Assembly (NCBI GenBank): GCA_003230195.1
Contig: QIHH01000090.1
Span: 1-8,508 of the forward strand
Origin: Gammaproteobacteria bacterium
GTDB taxonomy: Bacteria; Pseudomonadota; Gammaproteobacteria; SZUA-140
Length of the DNA stretch: 8,508 bases
Direction: 5' to 3'
A program made the translations under genes and the position numbers. Below the pieces are notes generated by a model, which was given only the letters and a program-made list of their open reading frames with translations, made no database searches and was not told the DNA's origin. Of the stretch, positions 1 through 6,728 are shown one piece after another (position 1 is the stretch's first letter; the number at the start of each line of letters is the position of its first letter).

Positions 1-53
1 TGATAGAGCAACTAGGATAGATAGACCGTGGGAACGGTCAAACCTTTGAGAGT

Positions 54-72
54 CCCCCGGCAAAGCCGGGGG
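54..72 (+). terminator. Intrinsic terminator-like hairpin at the left edge
   Basis: A perfect 8-bp stem (CCCCCGGC at 54-61, GCCGGGGG at 65-72) with an AAA loop is followed on the plus strand by TTTACCTTATTT. The T-rich side lies on the plus strand, so it would terminate transcription entering from the left. The gene it serves is outside the window or reduced to a few codons (an open frame ends in TGA at 47-49). The T-run is broken, so efficiency is uncertain. Confidence 0.55.
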
Positions 73-803
73 TTTACCTTATTTAATTATTTACAGCCTC
101 CTCTAACTACAAGTTCAAATAGCCTATCGGTCATTAGAGCATACGGCGTTAGAGTGCACCTCATCGACTAATTTTCACTGTTGTTACTCCCCACTAGTCT
201 GTTCCAGTTCCGCTTCCAACCTAACCACAACTCTCTTCATGTAAGCGGAAGCAGGCTGTGTTCCAGCCGACCGCCACGCGCTCATTTCAGCTCGATAAAA
301 CGCCCCTTATTCCTCGGTTATCCCCATCGGTATTATCAGGTCTGTTTCTTCACCCGGAAGACAAAAAAGATAGTCCAAAAAACCTTTTTTCGGAGGGCCT
401 TCACTAGGTAGAACAACATCTTCCATTGCCACAAGCCAAAATAAAGAAGACACCCATGCAACTAAGGTCAAGGCTATTTTACAATGAGACCGTTGCACGA
501 ACAGTAATTTTTTTCTCTGGTAAGGAAAAAGTGCACGGAATGAGGGAGTTTATTGCTACTAGCACATTTTTGATGTTCGCCTGTTAACGACATGCAGCGT
601 TGAATTTGAAAAAAATTAGCCATGCTGCAAGTGCCTACTCTTCCTCCCCCATATTCTTTTCTTGATCAAACACCATAGCCACTGCTTTACATTTAAACTC
701 TCGATTTTTTAATGTAAAATTATTGATGTGGGTGAGTCGTTACCTTCATTCGGATGATTCATGAATTATCCTGACTAAAAGTGCTTGCGTTTTTTCTTAC
801 TAT
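73..803. other. A+T-rich intergenic region with no supported gene
   Basis: Open frames here are short and none has a convincing Shine-Dalgarno site or a recognisable domain. On the minus strand a GTG-started frame of 63 codons (498-307) is followed in the same frame, after one TAA, by about 40 more open codons ending near 184. This could be an eroded gene, but it begins inside a mobile-element end (486-500), so its 5' part is probably chimeric. A further minus-strand open stretch ends at 635; it has no early ATG and was not recognised. The region reads like an accumulation of mobile-element scars. Confidence 0.5.
486..500 (+). repeat. Solo terminal repeat of the MITE/IS family
   Basis: GAGACCGTTGCACGA matches the left end of the repeat at 4673 (GAGACCTTTGCACGA) at 14 of 15 bases and has the same orientation. 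The similarity fades shortly after this tip. No partner end or target duplication was found for it, so it is probably a relic of an insertion of the same family. Confidence 0.45.
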
Positions 804-946
804 GAAACCTTTCTACGAGAACTAGCTTTCGTTCCGACAAAGTATAAATGATCGAAAAAATGGAGTTTACACGAAGTAAATGACTGTTTTGAGATTAATT
901 ATAACGCAGCTGGGGAGACGGAAAAATAGACTCATGCAAAGGCCTC
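804..946 (+). mobile_element. 143-bp MITE-like element with TIRs and ACTAT target duplication
   Basis: The left end (GAAACCTTTCTACGA, 804-818) and right end (TCATGCAAAGGCCTC, 932-946) are imperfect inverted repeats. The right end plus the next two bases matches the reverse complement of the second copy's left tip (4671-4687) at 15 of 17 bases. The element is bracketed by identical ACTAT sequences at 799-803 and 947-951, as expected of a target-site duplication. Its first 90 bp recur at 4673-4762. It has no coding capacity, so it would need a transposase in trans. The GAGACCTTTGCACGA-type ends suggest an IS5-like parent, but that assignment is from memory and tentative. Confidence 0.7.
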
Positions 947-954
947 ACTATACT
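927..954 (+). promoter_or_regulatory. Possible promoter straddling the MITE right end
   Basis: TAGACT (927-932) and TATACT (949-954) are separated by 16 bp, and the latter is one mismatch from the sigma-70 -10 consensus. The -35-like box lies in the element and the -10-like box in the right target duplication and flank, so the insertion may have created or altered a promoter for the lipoprotein gene about 100 bp downstream. Based on consensus match only. Confidence 0.3.
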
Positions 955-994
955 TATTTTTCAGATTCATGTGTACTTTACACAAATTACCATC

Positions 995-1021
995 TTGACA
1001 GGATAATGGTATTGACCATTA
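995..1021 (+). promoter_or_regulatory. TTGACA box and TAATGGT dyad upstream of the lipoprotein gene
   Basis: A perfect TTGACA (995-1000) is followed by a 7-bp inverted repeat, TAATGGT (1004-1010) and ACCATTA (1015-1021), separated by ATTG. The dyad lies where an operator would overlap a promoter spacer. No good -10 hexamer sits 16-18 bp downstream, so either the promoter needs an activator or the TTGACA is fortuitous. Confidence 0.35.
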
Positions 1022-1055
1022 CCGGACAGATTTTTATGTAGCGAGGAGAAAGGAA

Positions 1056-4000
1056 ATGGGGTGTTTCGCGAAAGTCACCAATAAATTATTTTATGGCCTG
1101 CCGTTAGTCCAGGTTATTTTCTTGGGATTGTTCATCATGGTGGTGAATGGGTGCGGTGGTGGCAGTAACAACAACGATGGTAACGTAACCTCCCAAAGTC
1201 AGGTAACGGTTGCTGGCGTAGTCAGCGGCAGTGGTAGCTTGGTTGATGTTATGGTGTCATCCGGTGGCAAGTCTGCATCGAGCGATGTCAATGGCTATTA
1301 CGAATTGGCCAATATTTCCGTTCCTGCCAGTGGTTCTGTTGTGCTGACCTATGAAAAAGAAGGTTATGCCACGTTCCAGCGTTCGCTGCCGGTTGCCGAT
1401 GGCGAGACTTATGCGGTTGCGGCCAGTCTGCTGCAATATCATCACCAAGAATTGGTAGATGCTGCGCAAAGCAATAATTTAATCATCGCTGATCCTGGAA
1501 ATGTCACAGGTCATTCGCTGGCTGAAATATCATTCCCCGCAGGCAGCTTGGCAAGCAGCGGTAATGTAACCGTCGAAGTAGCCGTGGGTGATCCGACTAC
1601 CGAGGCTGGGCGATCCACCTTCCCGGGTGACTATATGGCGGCCAGCACGTTAGGAGGCGATGTTGATACACCGTTAGAAAGCGTTGTTTTCACCGAAATC
1701 ACCGTTACCGATGCCAATGGTGTGGAAGTGACGCAACTCAATGAACCCGCCACCGTTACCGTGCGACTGCCGGATGCCCTGCAAAGCCAATATTCAGCAG
1801 ATGATACTGTCCCTTGGTGGTCCTATGATGAAACCACCGCCACTTGGGTGCGGGAAGATGCAGATCCTGCAACCACGCCATTGGATGATGCGCAGGTGAT
1901 TGACCTGAATAGTGATGGTGTACTCTACGCCCAAGCCAAAGTGACCCATTTTTCCTGGTGGAACATGGATGTACCAATGAATGAACATGCCTGTCTTTGC
2001 GTGACGGTGCAGGATGAAGATGGCGCTCCTCGTTCGGGAGCCCAACTGATTGCCGAAGGTGTTAGCTATAATGGTATGTCACGTCCGGTGCGCACGGATT
2101 CGAGCGGGCGAGCCTGTGTTACAGTCAAACGCAGTACCGGCAGCATTACCGAGCGTATCAAATTGTATATTGAAAGCGGTAATCTCAAATTTTATTACGA
2201 TGTTACCAATGCTAATGAAGGCGATGTCGATAGCAACGAAATCTTTACACCAACGATGCAAGGCAGCACCATTCGCAACACGGGGCAGTGTGTGGATTTG
2301 GCAAACACCATCGAGCAGCGTTTTGATGGCGTGATTAGCGGCACTGTAACCAAAGAAGGCTCCGGTAGTCCGGTTGAAAATTTCACCATTTTAAGCAATT
2401 TCGGGCCAACGGCCATCACTAATGCCCAAGGAAAATATAGCATGGATGCACCTGTGGGTACTCCTGTCTCCTTGTTTACCGTGGGTCTGGTTAGTCAGAA
2501 TGTAACAGTGGCCAGTGCCGATACGCCTCTCATTGTGGATTTTGTTGTGCCCAACCGTGTGCCAGTGATTACACAATTCACCCGTGTGCCGGATGGTATC
2601 GTCACCAGTGGGCAGACGGCCACTCTCGATGTGATTGCCACAGATCCTGATGGCGATGCTCTGAATTATATCTGGGACACAACGGCAGGCAACCTGAATC
2701 AAACGACGGGGACTTCGGTTATGTGGACGGCCCCTACCTCAGGCTCAGGCACCGCACAAACCACTGTTATTGTGACAGATGTGAATGGTGGGCAAACCAG
2801 CCGAATGGCATCCATTGTTTACAATGAAACGGCACAGACAGGAAATCGCCTAGCCTTTATAATAAAGGATGATCTGAGCAGTGATCAGCCAGTGCAAGGC
2901 ACGACGATTGCGCTGTACAACACGGACAACCGCACCATTGCACAAACCCAAATCAGTGACGCTAGCGGTGTGGTGGATTTTGGTGATATTGGACGTAGCC
3001 GTGCTACGATTACTTTCGTCTATGAAGATGCTGATGAGGGAGATAAATATATCGATACCTATATTAATGTTTTGGTGGCGGAAAATATTGTCTATTACCT
3101 AGATGAGAATACTTCCACAGAAGGTAACTTTATTACGAATATTAACCTGACGCTAAGTGATATTCCGGTAGGTGCGGGCATTACACTCATCCATCCTCTG
3201 GATGCCATTCAGGTACATGCCGCAGGTGACGAATCATCATTGAGCAATATTTCAGTGAATGAAGCCCACTTGCAGAATAACGGCAAGCTGAGCATGCTGG
3301 CTTTGACTTCTGCCGGGTTGAGCGATTCCGAATTTATTCGTTATGGTTACATGCTGGATCAAACGGTGGCGAATGGTGCAAGTTATGATATTTCGCTTGC
3401 CCGCACCCCCTTGAATCTGGGCTGGTCGACCAACCCGGTAGCACCGGTGTGGTTTATGTCGATGACAGGTGTCCGCAATGGACGTGAGTATAACTTGATG
3501 CCGTTTACTGGTGCATTGACGGATCAGGCATCGTCTGGAATAGTGGCCGTTGCCAACGAATTCCCAGTGGATCATTATGACCTGATAGCGGTGGGTGCGA
3601 ACGATTTGACGGCTACGCAGGGATGGATCAGCCAAGTGCGTTACAAGACCCTGCCACAGTCTTTAGTGGTATCAGTTCCCGATTACATTTTTGACAATGT
3701 TATTTATGAAAGGGAAGGCCGCACATTCCATTGGGAGGTCACGAGCAATTCACCACGCGACATAATATCATTGGGGTTGCTGTCAAATTCAACGACCTAT
3801 TTGGATTGGGCCGTATCGATGACCGGAAATACAACTAGTTGGCAGATTATGGATTTACCTGTACCCGCCAGTGACTGGTTTGATACCGCCAATATTGAGG
3901 ACAATGAAATGATGTTCTCTGTTGCTGTGTGCGATTTGGCTGCAGTTAACAGCATGGATGATTTCTGGACTCTGCTTACCTCTGGTGGATCAATATTTGA

Positions 4001-4163
4001 CACGTTCCAGTACCTATATTGTGGTACCAGTGGACTTGCCATGGGTGATATGGCTCCCAACGTTGTGCGGAAGGCAAAGGCGGGCGAATCATCGCAAAAT
4101 GTCAATGTTTCCGACAGTCTCTATTTACTGAACAATCGTTTAGGGCATTTTCATCGCCGTTAG
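1056..4163 (+). CDS. Large multidomain exported lipoprotein (carboxypeptidase-regulatory / CILP-FAM171-like / PKD-type modules)
   Basis: The 1035-residue product has a lipoprotein signal peptide: a basic N-region, a hydrophobic stretch at about 11-30 and lipobox V-N-G-C with Cys33, then a flexible Gly/Ser/Asn linker. A carboxypeptidase-regulatory-like beta-sandwich spans about 50-115 (DVNGYYEL). Residues about 150-415 resemble the bacterial relatives of the CILP/FAM171 ectodomain, with FPAGSL, WWSYDETTATW and the signature THFSWWNMD at 297-305. A Cys-containing submodule follows (C313, C315, C354, C412; possible disulfides). A second regulatory-like sandwich lies at about 423-500 and a PKD/cadherin-like domain at about 501-590 (ATDPDGDALNYIW). 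The C-terminal ~440 residues are unrecognised. The start is supported by GAGGAG (1043-1048) 7 nt before ATG. It is probably surface-anchored, with a role in adhesion or the cell envelope, but function and substrate are unknown. A small membrane-protein gene follows after 85 bp and may be cotranscribed. Confidence 0.9.
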   Translation: MGCFAKVTNKLFYGLPLVQVIFLGLFIMVVNGCGGGSNNNDGNVTSQSQVTVAGVVSGSGSLVDVMVSSGGKSASSDVNGYYELANISVPASGSVVLTYEKEGYATFQRSLPVADGETYAVAASLLQYHHQELVDAAQSNNLIIADPGNVTGHSLAEISFPAGSLASSGNVTVEVAVGDPTTEAGRSTFPGDYMAASTLGGDVDTPLESVVFTEITVTDANGVEVTQLNEPATVTVRLPDALQSQYSADDTVPWWSYDETTATWVREDADPATTPLDDAQVIDLNSDGVLYAQAKVTHFSWWNMDVPMNEHACLCVTVQDEDGAPRSGAQLIAEGVSYNGMSRPVRTDSSGRACVTVKRSTGSITERIKLYIESGNLKFYYDVTNANEGDVDSNEIFTPTMQGSTIRNTGQCVDLANTIEQRFDGVISGTVTKEGSGSPVENFTILSNFGPTAITNAQGKYSMDAPVGTPVSLFTVGLVSQNVTVASADTPLIVDFVVPNRVPVITQFTRVPDGIVTSGQTATLDVIATDPDGDALNYIWDTTAGNLNQTTGTSVMWTAPTSGSGTAQTTVIVTDVNGGQTSRMASIVYNETAQTGNRLAFIIKDDLSSDQPVQGTTIALYNTDNRTIAQTQISDASGVVDFGDIGRSRATITFVYEDADEGDKYIDTYINVLVAENIVYYLDENTSTEGNFITNINLTLSDIPVGAGITLIHPLDAIQVHAAGDESSLSNISVNEAHLQNNGKLSMLALTSAGLSDSEFIRYGYMLDQTVANGASYDISLARTPLNLGWSTNPVAPVWFMSMTGVRNGREYNLMPFTGALTDQASSGIVAVANEFPVDHYDLIAVGANDLTATQGWISQVRYKTLPQSLVVSVPDYIFDNVIYEREGRTFHWEVTSNSPRDIISLGLLSNSTTYLDWAVSMTGNTTSWQIMDLPVPASDWFDTANIEDNEMMFSVAVCDLAAVNSMDDFWTLLTSGGSIFDTFQYLYCGTSGLAMGDMAPNVVRKAKAGESSQNVNVSDSLYLLNNRLGHFHRR

Positions 4164-4248
4164 TAGCGGGGATACACAGTGAAGAACGTGCAGCCCCATG
4201 GCCGCTCTGTAATTTTCGTGAATCAATTAATAATAAAGGAGAAAGTCA

Positions 4249-4626
4249 ATGAGCACTGATAATGCACAACCAGTTACCACACAAAATACGGCGCAAAAGA
4301 AGGGAACAGATTCCGAAAAAACCTTGACGATGATCATCTATGCATTGCAGGCGGCTTCGTTTTTGTTGGTGATTACCCTAGCCATTGCCATAATTATTAA
4401 TTACGTGAAAAAAAATGAAGTAGGGGGAACTTGGCTGGAGTCCCATTTCCGTTGGCAAATTCGCACCTTCTGGTTCGCTTTGTTATGGGCTGTGGTGGGT
4501 TTTGTGACGCTGTTTTTTTACATAGGTATCTTCATCTTGTTGGCTAATGCTATCTGGGTGATTTACAGGATTGTCAAGGGTGGACTGCACTTAAATGATA
4601 ATAAAGAGATGTATGCGACGACATAA
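4249..4626 (+). CDS. Small inner-membrane protein, DUF4870-like
   Basis: The product is 125 residues: a polar N-terminal tail (about 1-25), a first membrane segment at about 28-52, and a conserved-looking loop and helix (TWLESHFRWQIRTFWFALLW, 61-80) running into further hydrophobic stretches up to about 108. It ends in a short hydrophilic tail. This layout, and especially the SHFRWQIRTFW block, is typical of DUF4870-family proteins common in beta- and gammaproteobacteria, whose function is unknown. The length is normal for the family, so it appears intact. AAGGAG (4236-4241) sits 7 nt before the ATG. It lies 85 bp after the lipoprotein gene with no obvious terminator between, so readthrough is plausible. 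I see no clear terminator after it. Confidence 0.85.
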   Translation: MSTDNAQPVTTQNTAQKKGTDSEKTLTMIIYALQAASFLLVITLAIAIIINYVKKNEVGGTWLESHFRWQIRTFWFALLWAVVGFVTLFFYIGIFILLANAIWVIYRIVKGGLHLNDNKEMYATT

Positions 4627-4672
4627 TCTTTGCTGTCGCCGCTGAAGTACCCAAAGGCAGTTTTGATAAAGT

Positions 4673-4762
4673 GAGACCTTTGCACGAGAACTAGTTTTCA
4701 TTCCTGCAAGGCATAAATGATCGAAAAAATGGAGTTTACACCCAGTAAATGACTGTTTTGAG
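4673..4762 (+). repeat. Second, right-truncated copy of the MITE-like element
   Basis: These 90 bp match 804-893 at about 79 of 90 positions without gaps and in the same orientation. The identical core (TAAATGATCGAAAAAATGG and following bases) lies at 4713-4740. The copy starts with the better-preserved tip GAGACCTTTGCACGA, but I find no matching inverted end in the next ~150 bp, so the right part is lost or diverged. Together the two copies form direct repeats flanking the lipoprotein and DUF4870 genes. Confidence 0.75.
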
Positions 4763-4859
4763 GTAACTACTCAGCCCCCTAGCGAGTCGATTTCACCGGC
4801 AAGCGCCATTTGAATAGCACAGAAAATCTGCCTATGGAAAAGTAAAGAATGCCCGTGAT

Positions 4860-5045
4860 ATGGGCAAGAATGCGGAGAAGGTGGCATATGAGGAGTATGG
4901 GGCGCTGGTGGTTGGAATAGTGGAAGCAAATTTTGCAACCGGTCTTGTCCTTGCCTTTCTTGGCCTAGGATTACTCATTCTTACTCTGGCCGGAGGTATT
5001 GGCACATTAACGGGTGCGAAAGGTGGACGTGAAATTGGTAAATGA
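4860..5045 (+). CDS. Hypothetical short hydrophobic protein or 3' gene remnant
   Basis: The 61-codon ORF has a charged N-terminal part (GKNAEKVAYEEYG), a strongly hydrophobic Gly/Leu-rich segment at about 26-50 that could be one membrane helix, and a basic tail (GAKGGREIGK). The frame is open upstream to a TAG at 4815-4817 and reads KSAYGKVKNARD before the first Met, in the same style as the ORF. No convincing Shine-Dalgarno precedes the ATG. It lies just right of the truncated MITE copy, so it may be the surviving 3' end of a gene whose 5' part was lost. I do not recognise the family, and the ORF may also be non-coding. Confidence 0.35.
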   Translation: MGKNAEKVAYEEYGALVVGIVEANFATGLVLAFLGLGLLILTLAGGIGTLTGAKGGREIGK

Positions 5046-5188
5046 ATGTACGAACAGATATCCGCTTACGAGGCGGCTATGCCACCTGATACGCTGCAAA
5101 TTCTCAGGTTAATTAAAGCGGTGGTGTCCAACGTTCCTGTATTGTCGATAACACCGATACCCAGCGCGGTGGTGGTGAGCGATATTGA

Positions 5189-5794
5189 TTATCTTATAAA
5201 GGTTGCCAGCAACACAGCTGCGTCACGCACTGCGGCGGCAAACTCCCGTGTTGCTTTGTCCGATGAGGCCAGCTCGTCGACTTTGGCAATCAACTCCTCA
5301 AAGGAGATTCCGGCATAACCATTGATCAAACCGGTGCCGACGTTACCGTCATAGTCCACCACATATTTTTCCTTGATACCCAGAATCACGGCCTGAGTGA
5401 GATGTTTATGTTCGTCGATACCCACAGCAATTTTCAAATCACCATGGCGGTAATCCATCCGCGTGATATAAGCAGCCCCCAACACCTTGCCACTCTTTTT
5501 GTCAGTGGCCAAATAATAGCTGTAGTTCTGCTCATCCAGTTTCACGCCGTAGGTTTTCTCCGCCCACTCACGGGCACCATCTTTCAACGGCTGTTTGCGT
5601 TTAACGATTTTTGCGCCGACCGGTAGCATTGCTTTTAATGCCACTTTGTTTTTCATAAAGGTGACCGTTGGCCCGGCATGACCTTTATGTGCCTCGGCAT
5701 TTTGTGGCCAAAATGAGATGCCCAAGGTGAGACAGGTTGCCAATACAGGCGTTAATAGATAAACAAATGGGTTGCAACTTTTATTCAAGTTCAT
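5189..5794 (-). CDS. Exported FMN-binding-domain-like protein
   Basis: The 201-residue product has a Sec signal peptide (hydrophobic about 11-30) ending A-E-A at 33-35, giving a predicted mature N-terminus HKGHAG. The body resembles the small FMN-binding fold seen in RnfG/NosR-like proteins: VLGAAYITRMDY (104-115), GDLKIAVGIDEHKHLTQAVIL (118-138), then a C-terminal helix AAAVRDAAVLL (186-196). The Ser/Thr-Gly-Ala-Thr flavinylation motif expected between these parts is not intact; the equivalent stretch reads ASSDKATREF (176-185), so covalent FMN attachment is doubtful. AAGGA lies 6 nt before the ATG on the minus strand. It is the last gene of the apparent operon, 109 bp after the DUF4198 gene. 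I infer a periplasmic redox or metal-handling role with its neighbours. No clear terminator is visible downstream. Confidence 0.75.
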   Translation of the reverse strand: MNLNKSCNPFVYLLTPVLATCLTLGISFWPQNAEAHKGHAGPTVTFMKNKVALKAMLPVGAKIVKRKQPLKDGAREWAEKTYGVKLDEQNYSYYLATDKKSGKVLGAAYITRMDYRHGDLKIAVGIDEHKHLTQAVILGIKEKYVVDYDGNVGTGLINGYAGISFEELIAKVDELASSDKATREFAAAVRDAAVLLATFIR

Positions 5795-5903
5795 TGTAAG
5801 TCCTTAAATGACGATTAGTGTCGACCGATCGCTTTCATCTGCCACAGTTCACACTGTACTCGAAATGAGATAAAGGAAAAACTAAAGGGGCTAATCATGA
5901 AAA

Positions 5904-6710
5904 TCACCTTTCGATATCATCTGTTTTGATCCACAGCACAGCAGCCAATTCAACCGGGTAGTCTTTGCCATCGCGACTCATGGCCTTTTCACTTTTCACT
6001 AAGGCAGCCATTCCCCACCAACCTGATTTTGGCATCGAAAAAGCGAATACGCCATTCGCATCCGTTTTGACAAGCTGGGTAATAAAAGGATCTGCGGGTG
6101 TAGTTACCTCACCTTTTTCATTGTAATATTCTATTGCAACACGGGCATAAGGCACCGGTTTGCCTTTGTGTTTGACGATGCCGCGAAACAGATTGTTAGT
6201 CCATAAGCCATAAGGACGAGTCAGTGGCAGAATTTCGACCGGCAGCCCCAATTCATGATCCCACCCTTCCTCCATACCAAAGGCATTCACCACCGTTTTA
6301 GTATAGTGGATGATGAAATGCTCTTCGGCGGCTTCCCAATAGGGTTGAGGCTCCACGAAAAAGAGATGGTCACCTGGTTTGCGGATTTTGTAACGGGCTT
6401 GATAAGCTGACAATATGTCACCTACACGATCCTGGTAGTCGATCTCTTGCAGCGTATCCAGCAAATCAATTTCCTTGCCTGCCACCCAGACACCAAAGCG
6501 TTCTGGTTTTTTCATATTGAGCCCCATACCTTCAAAGGGATGGGTGAAAATAAGATCAAGCTTAAGCTGCCGACTTTCACCGGCAGAGACAATCTCATCT
6601 GAAGGGATAATCATCTGAAAATGGGCATAGGTGGGCACCACTGTGGCCATCATCCCAACCACTATGATGACCTTGGTCAACAATCGCTTAAGCCATCGTC
6701 TTCTATTCAT
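5904..6710 (-). CDS. Periplasmic DUF4198 protein, putative nickel/cobalt uptake component
   Basis: The 268-residue product has a twin-basic N-region (NRRRWLKR), a hydrophobic core (about 13-26) and a cleavage site T-Y-A|H (27-30), so the mature protein should start HFQMIIPS. The whole mature part fits the DUF4198 layout: an N-terminal beta domain (LDLIFTHPFEGMGLNMKKPERFG, about 51-73) and a C-terminal sandwich (GKPVPYARVAIEYYN, then TDANGVFAFSMPKSGWWGMAALVKS, 216-240). DUF4198 proteins include NikK-type periplasmic partners of nickel/cobalt ECF transporters; the mature N-terminal His may contribute to metal binding. GGAG sits 6 nt before the ATG, and only 18 bp separate this gene from the preceding barrel gene, which implies cotranscription. 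The exact metal cannot be deduced, and no permease or ATPase partner is in the window. Confidence 0.85.
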   Translation of the reverse strand: MNRRRWLKRLLTKVIIVVGMMATVVPTYAHFQMIIPSDEIVSAGESRQLKLDLIFTHPFEGMGLNMKKPERFGVWVAGKEIDLLDTLQEIDYQDRVGDILSAYQARYKIRKPGDHLFFVEPQPYWEAAEEHFIIHYTKTVVNAFGMEEGWDHELGLPVEILPLTRPYGLWTNNLFRGIVKHKGKPVPYARVAIEYYNEKGEVTTPADPFITQLVKTDANGVFAFSMPKSGWWGMAALVKSEKAMSRDGKDYPVELAAVLWIKTDDIER

Positions 6711-6728
6711 ATCAGTCTCCAGTTTTGC

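Noticed and set aside
2..49. Open frame ending in TGA just before the first hairpin
   Set aside because: Only 15 codons lie in the window and no domain is recognisable, so it may be a gene tail but cannot be supported.
181..411. Plus-strand 76-codon ORF
   Set aside because: Composition (rich in Arg, Phe, Ser, Pro) looks non-coding, and there is no ribosome site.
184..498. Minus-strand frame of 63 codons followed in frame by about 40 more after a TAA
   Set aside because: No homology recognised, GTG start inside a mobile-element end, no Shine-Dalgarno; kept only as a comment on the intergenic region.
635..740. Minus-strand open stretch ending VFDQEKNMGEEE
   Set aside because: Short, without an early start codon; a vague likeness to transposase or regulator fragments is not enough to call it.
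4850..4866. Small hairpin TGCCC...GGGCA
   Set aside because: Only 5 bp and no T-run; not a terminator.
5067..5188. Minus-strand frame remaining open for about 40 codons beyond the FMN-like stop
   Set aside because: The protein already has a normal C-terminal helix for its family, and the extension shows no domain continuation.
5046..5318. Plus-strand 90-codon ORF directly after the hydrophobic ORF
   Set aside because: About half is antisense to the FMN-like gene and the Ala/Ser-rich composition is that of a shadow frame.
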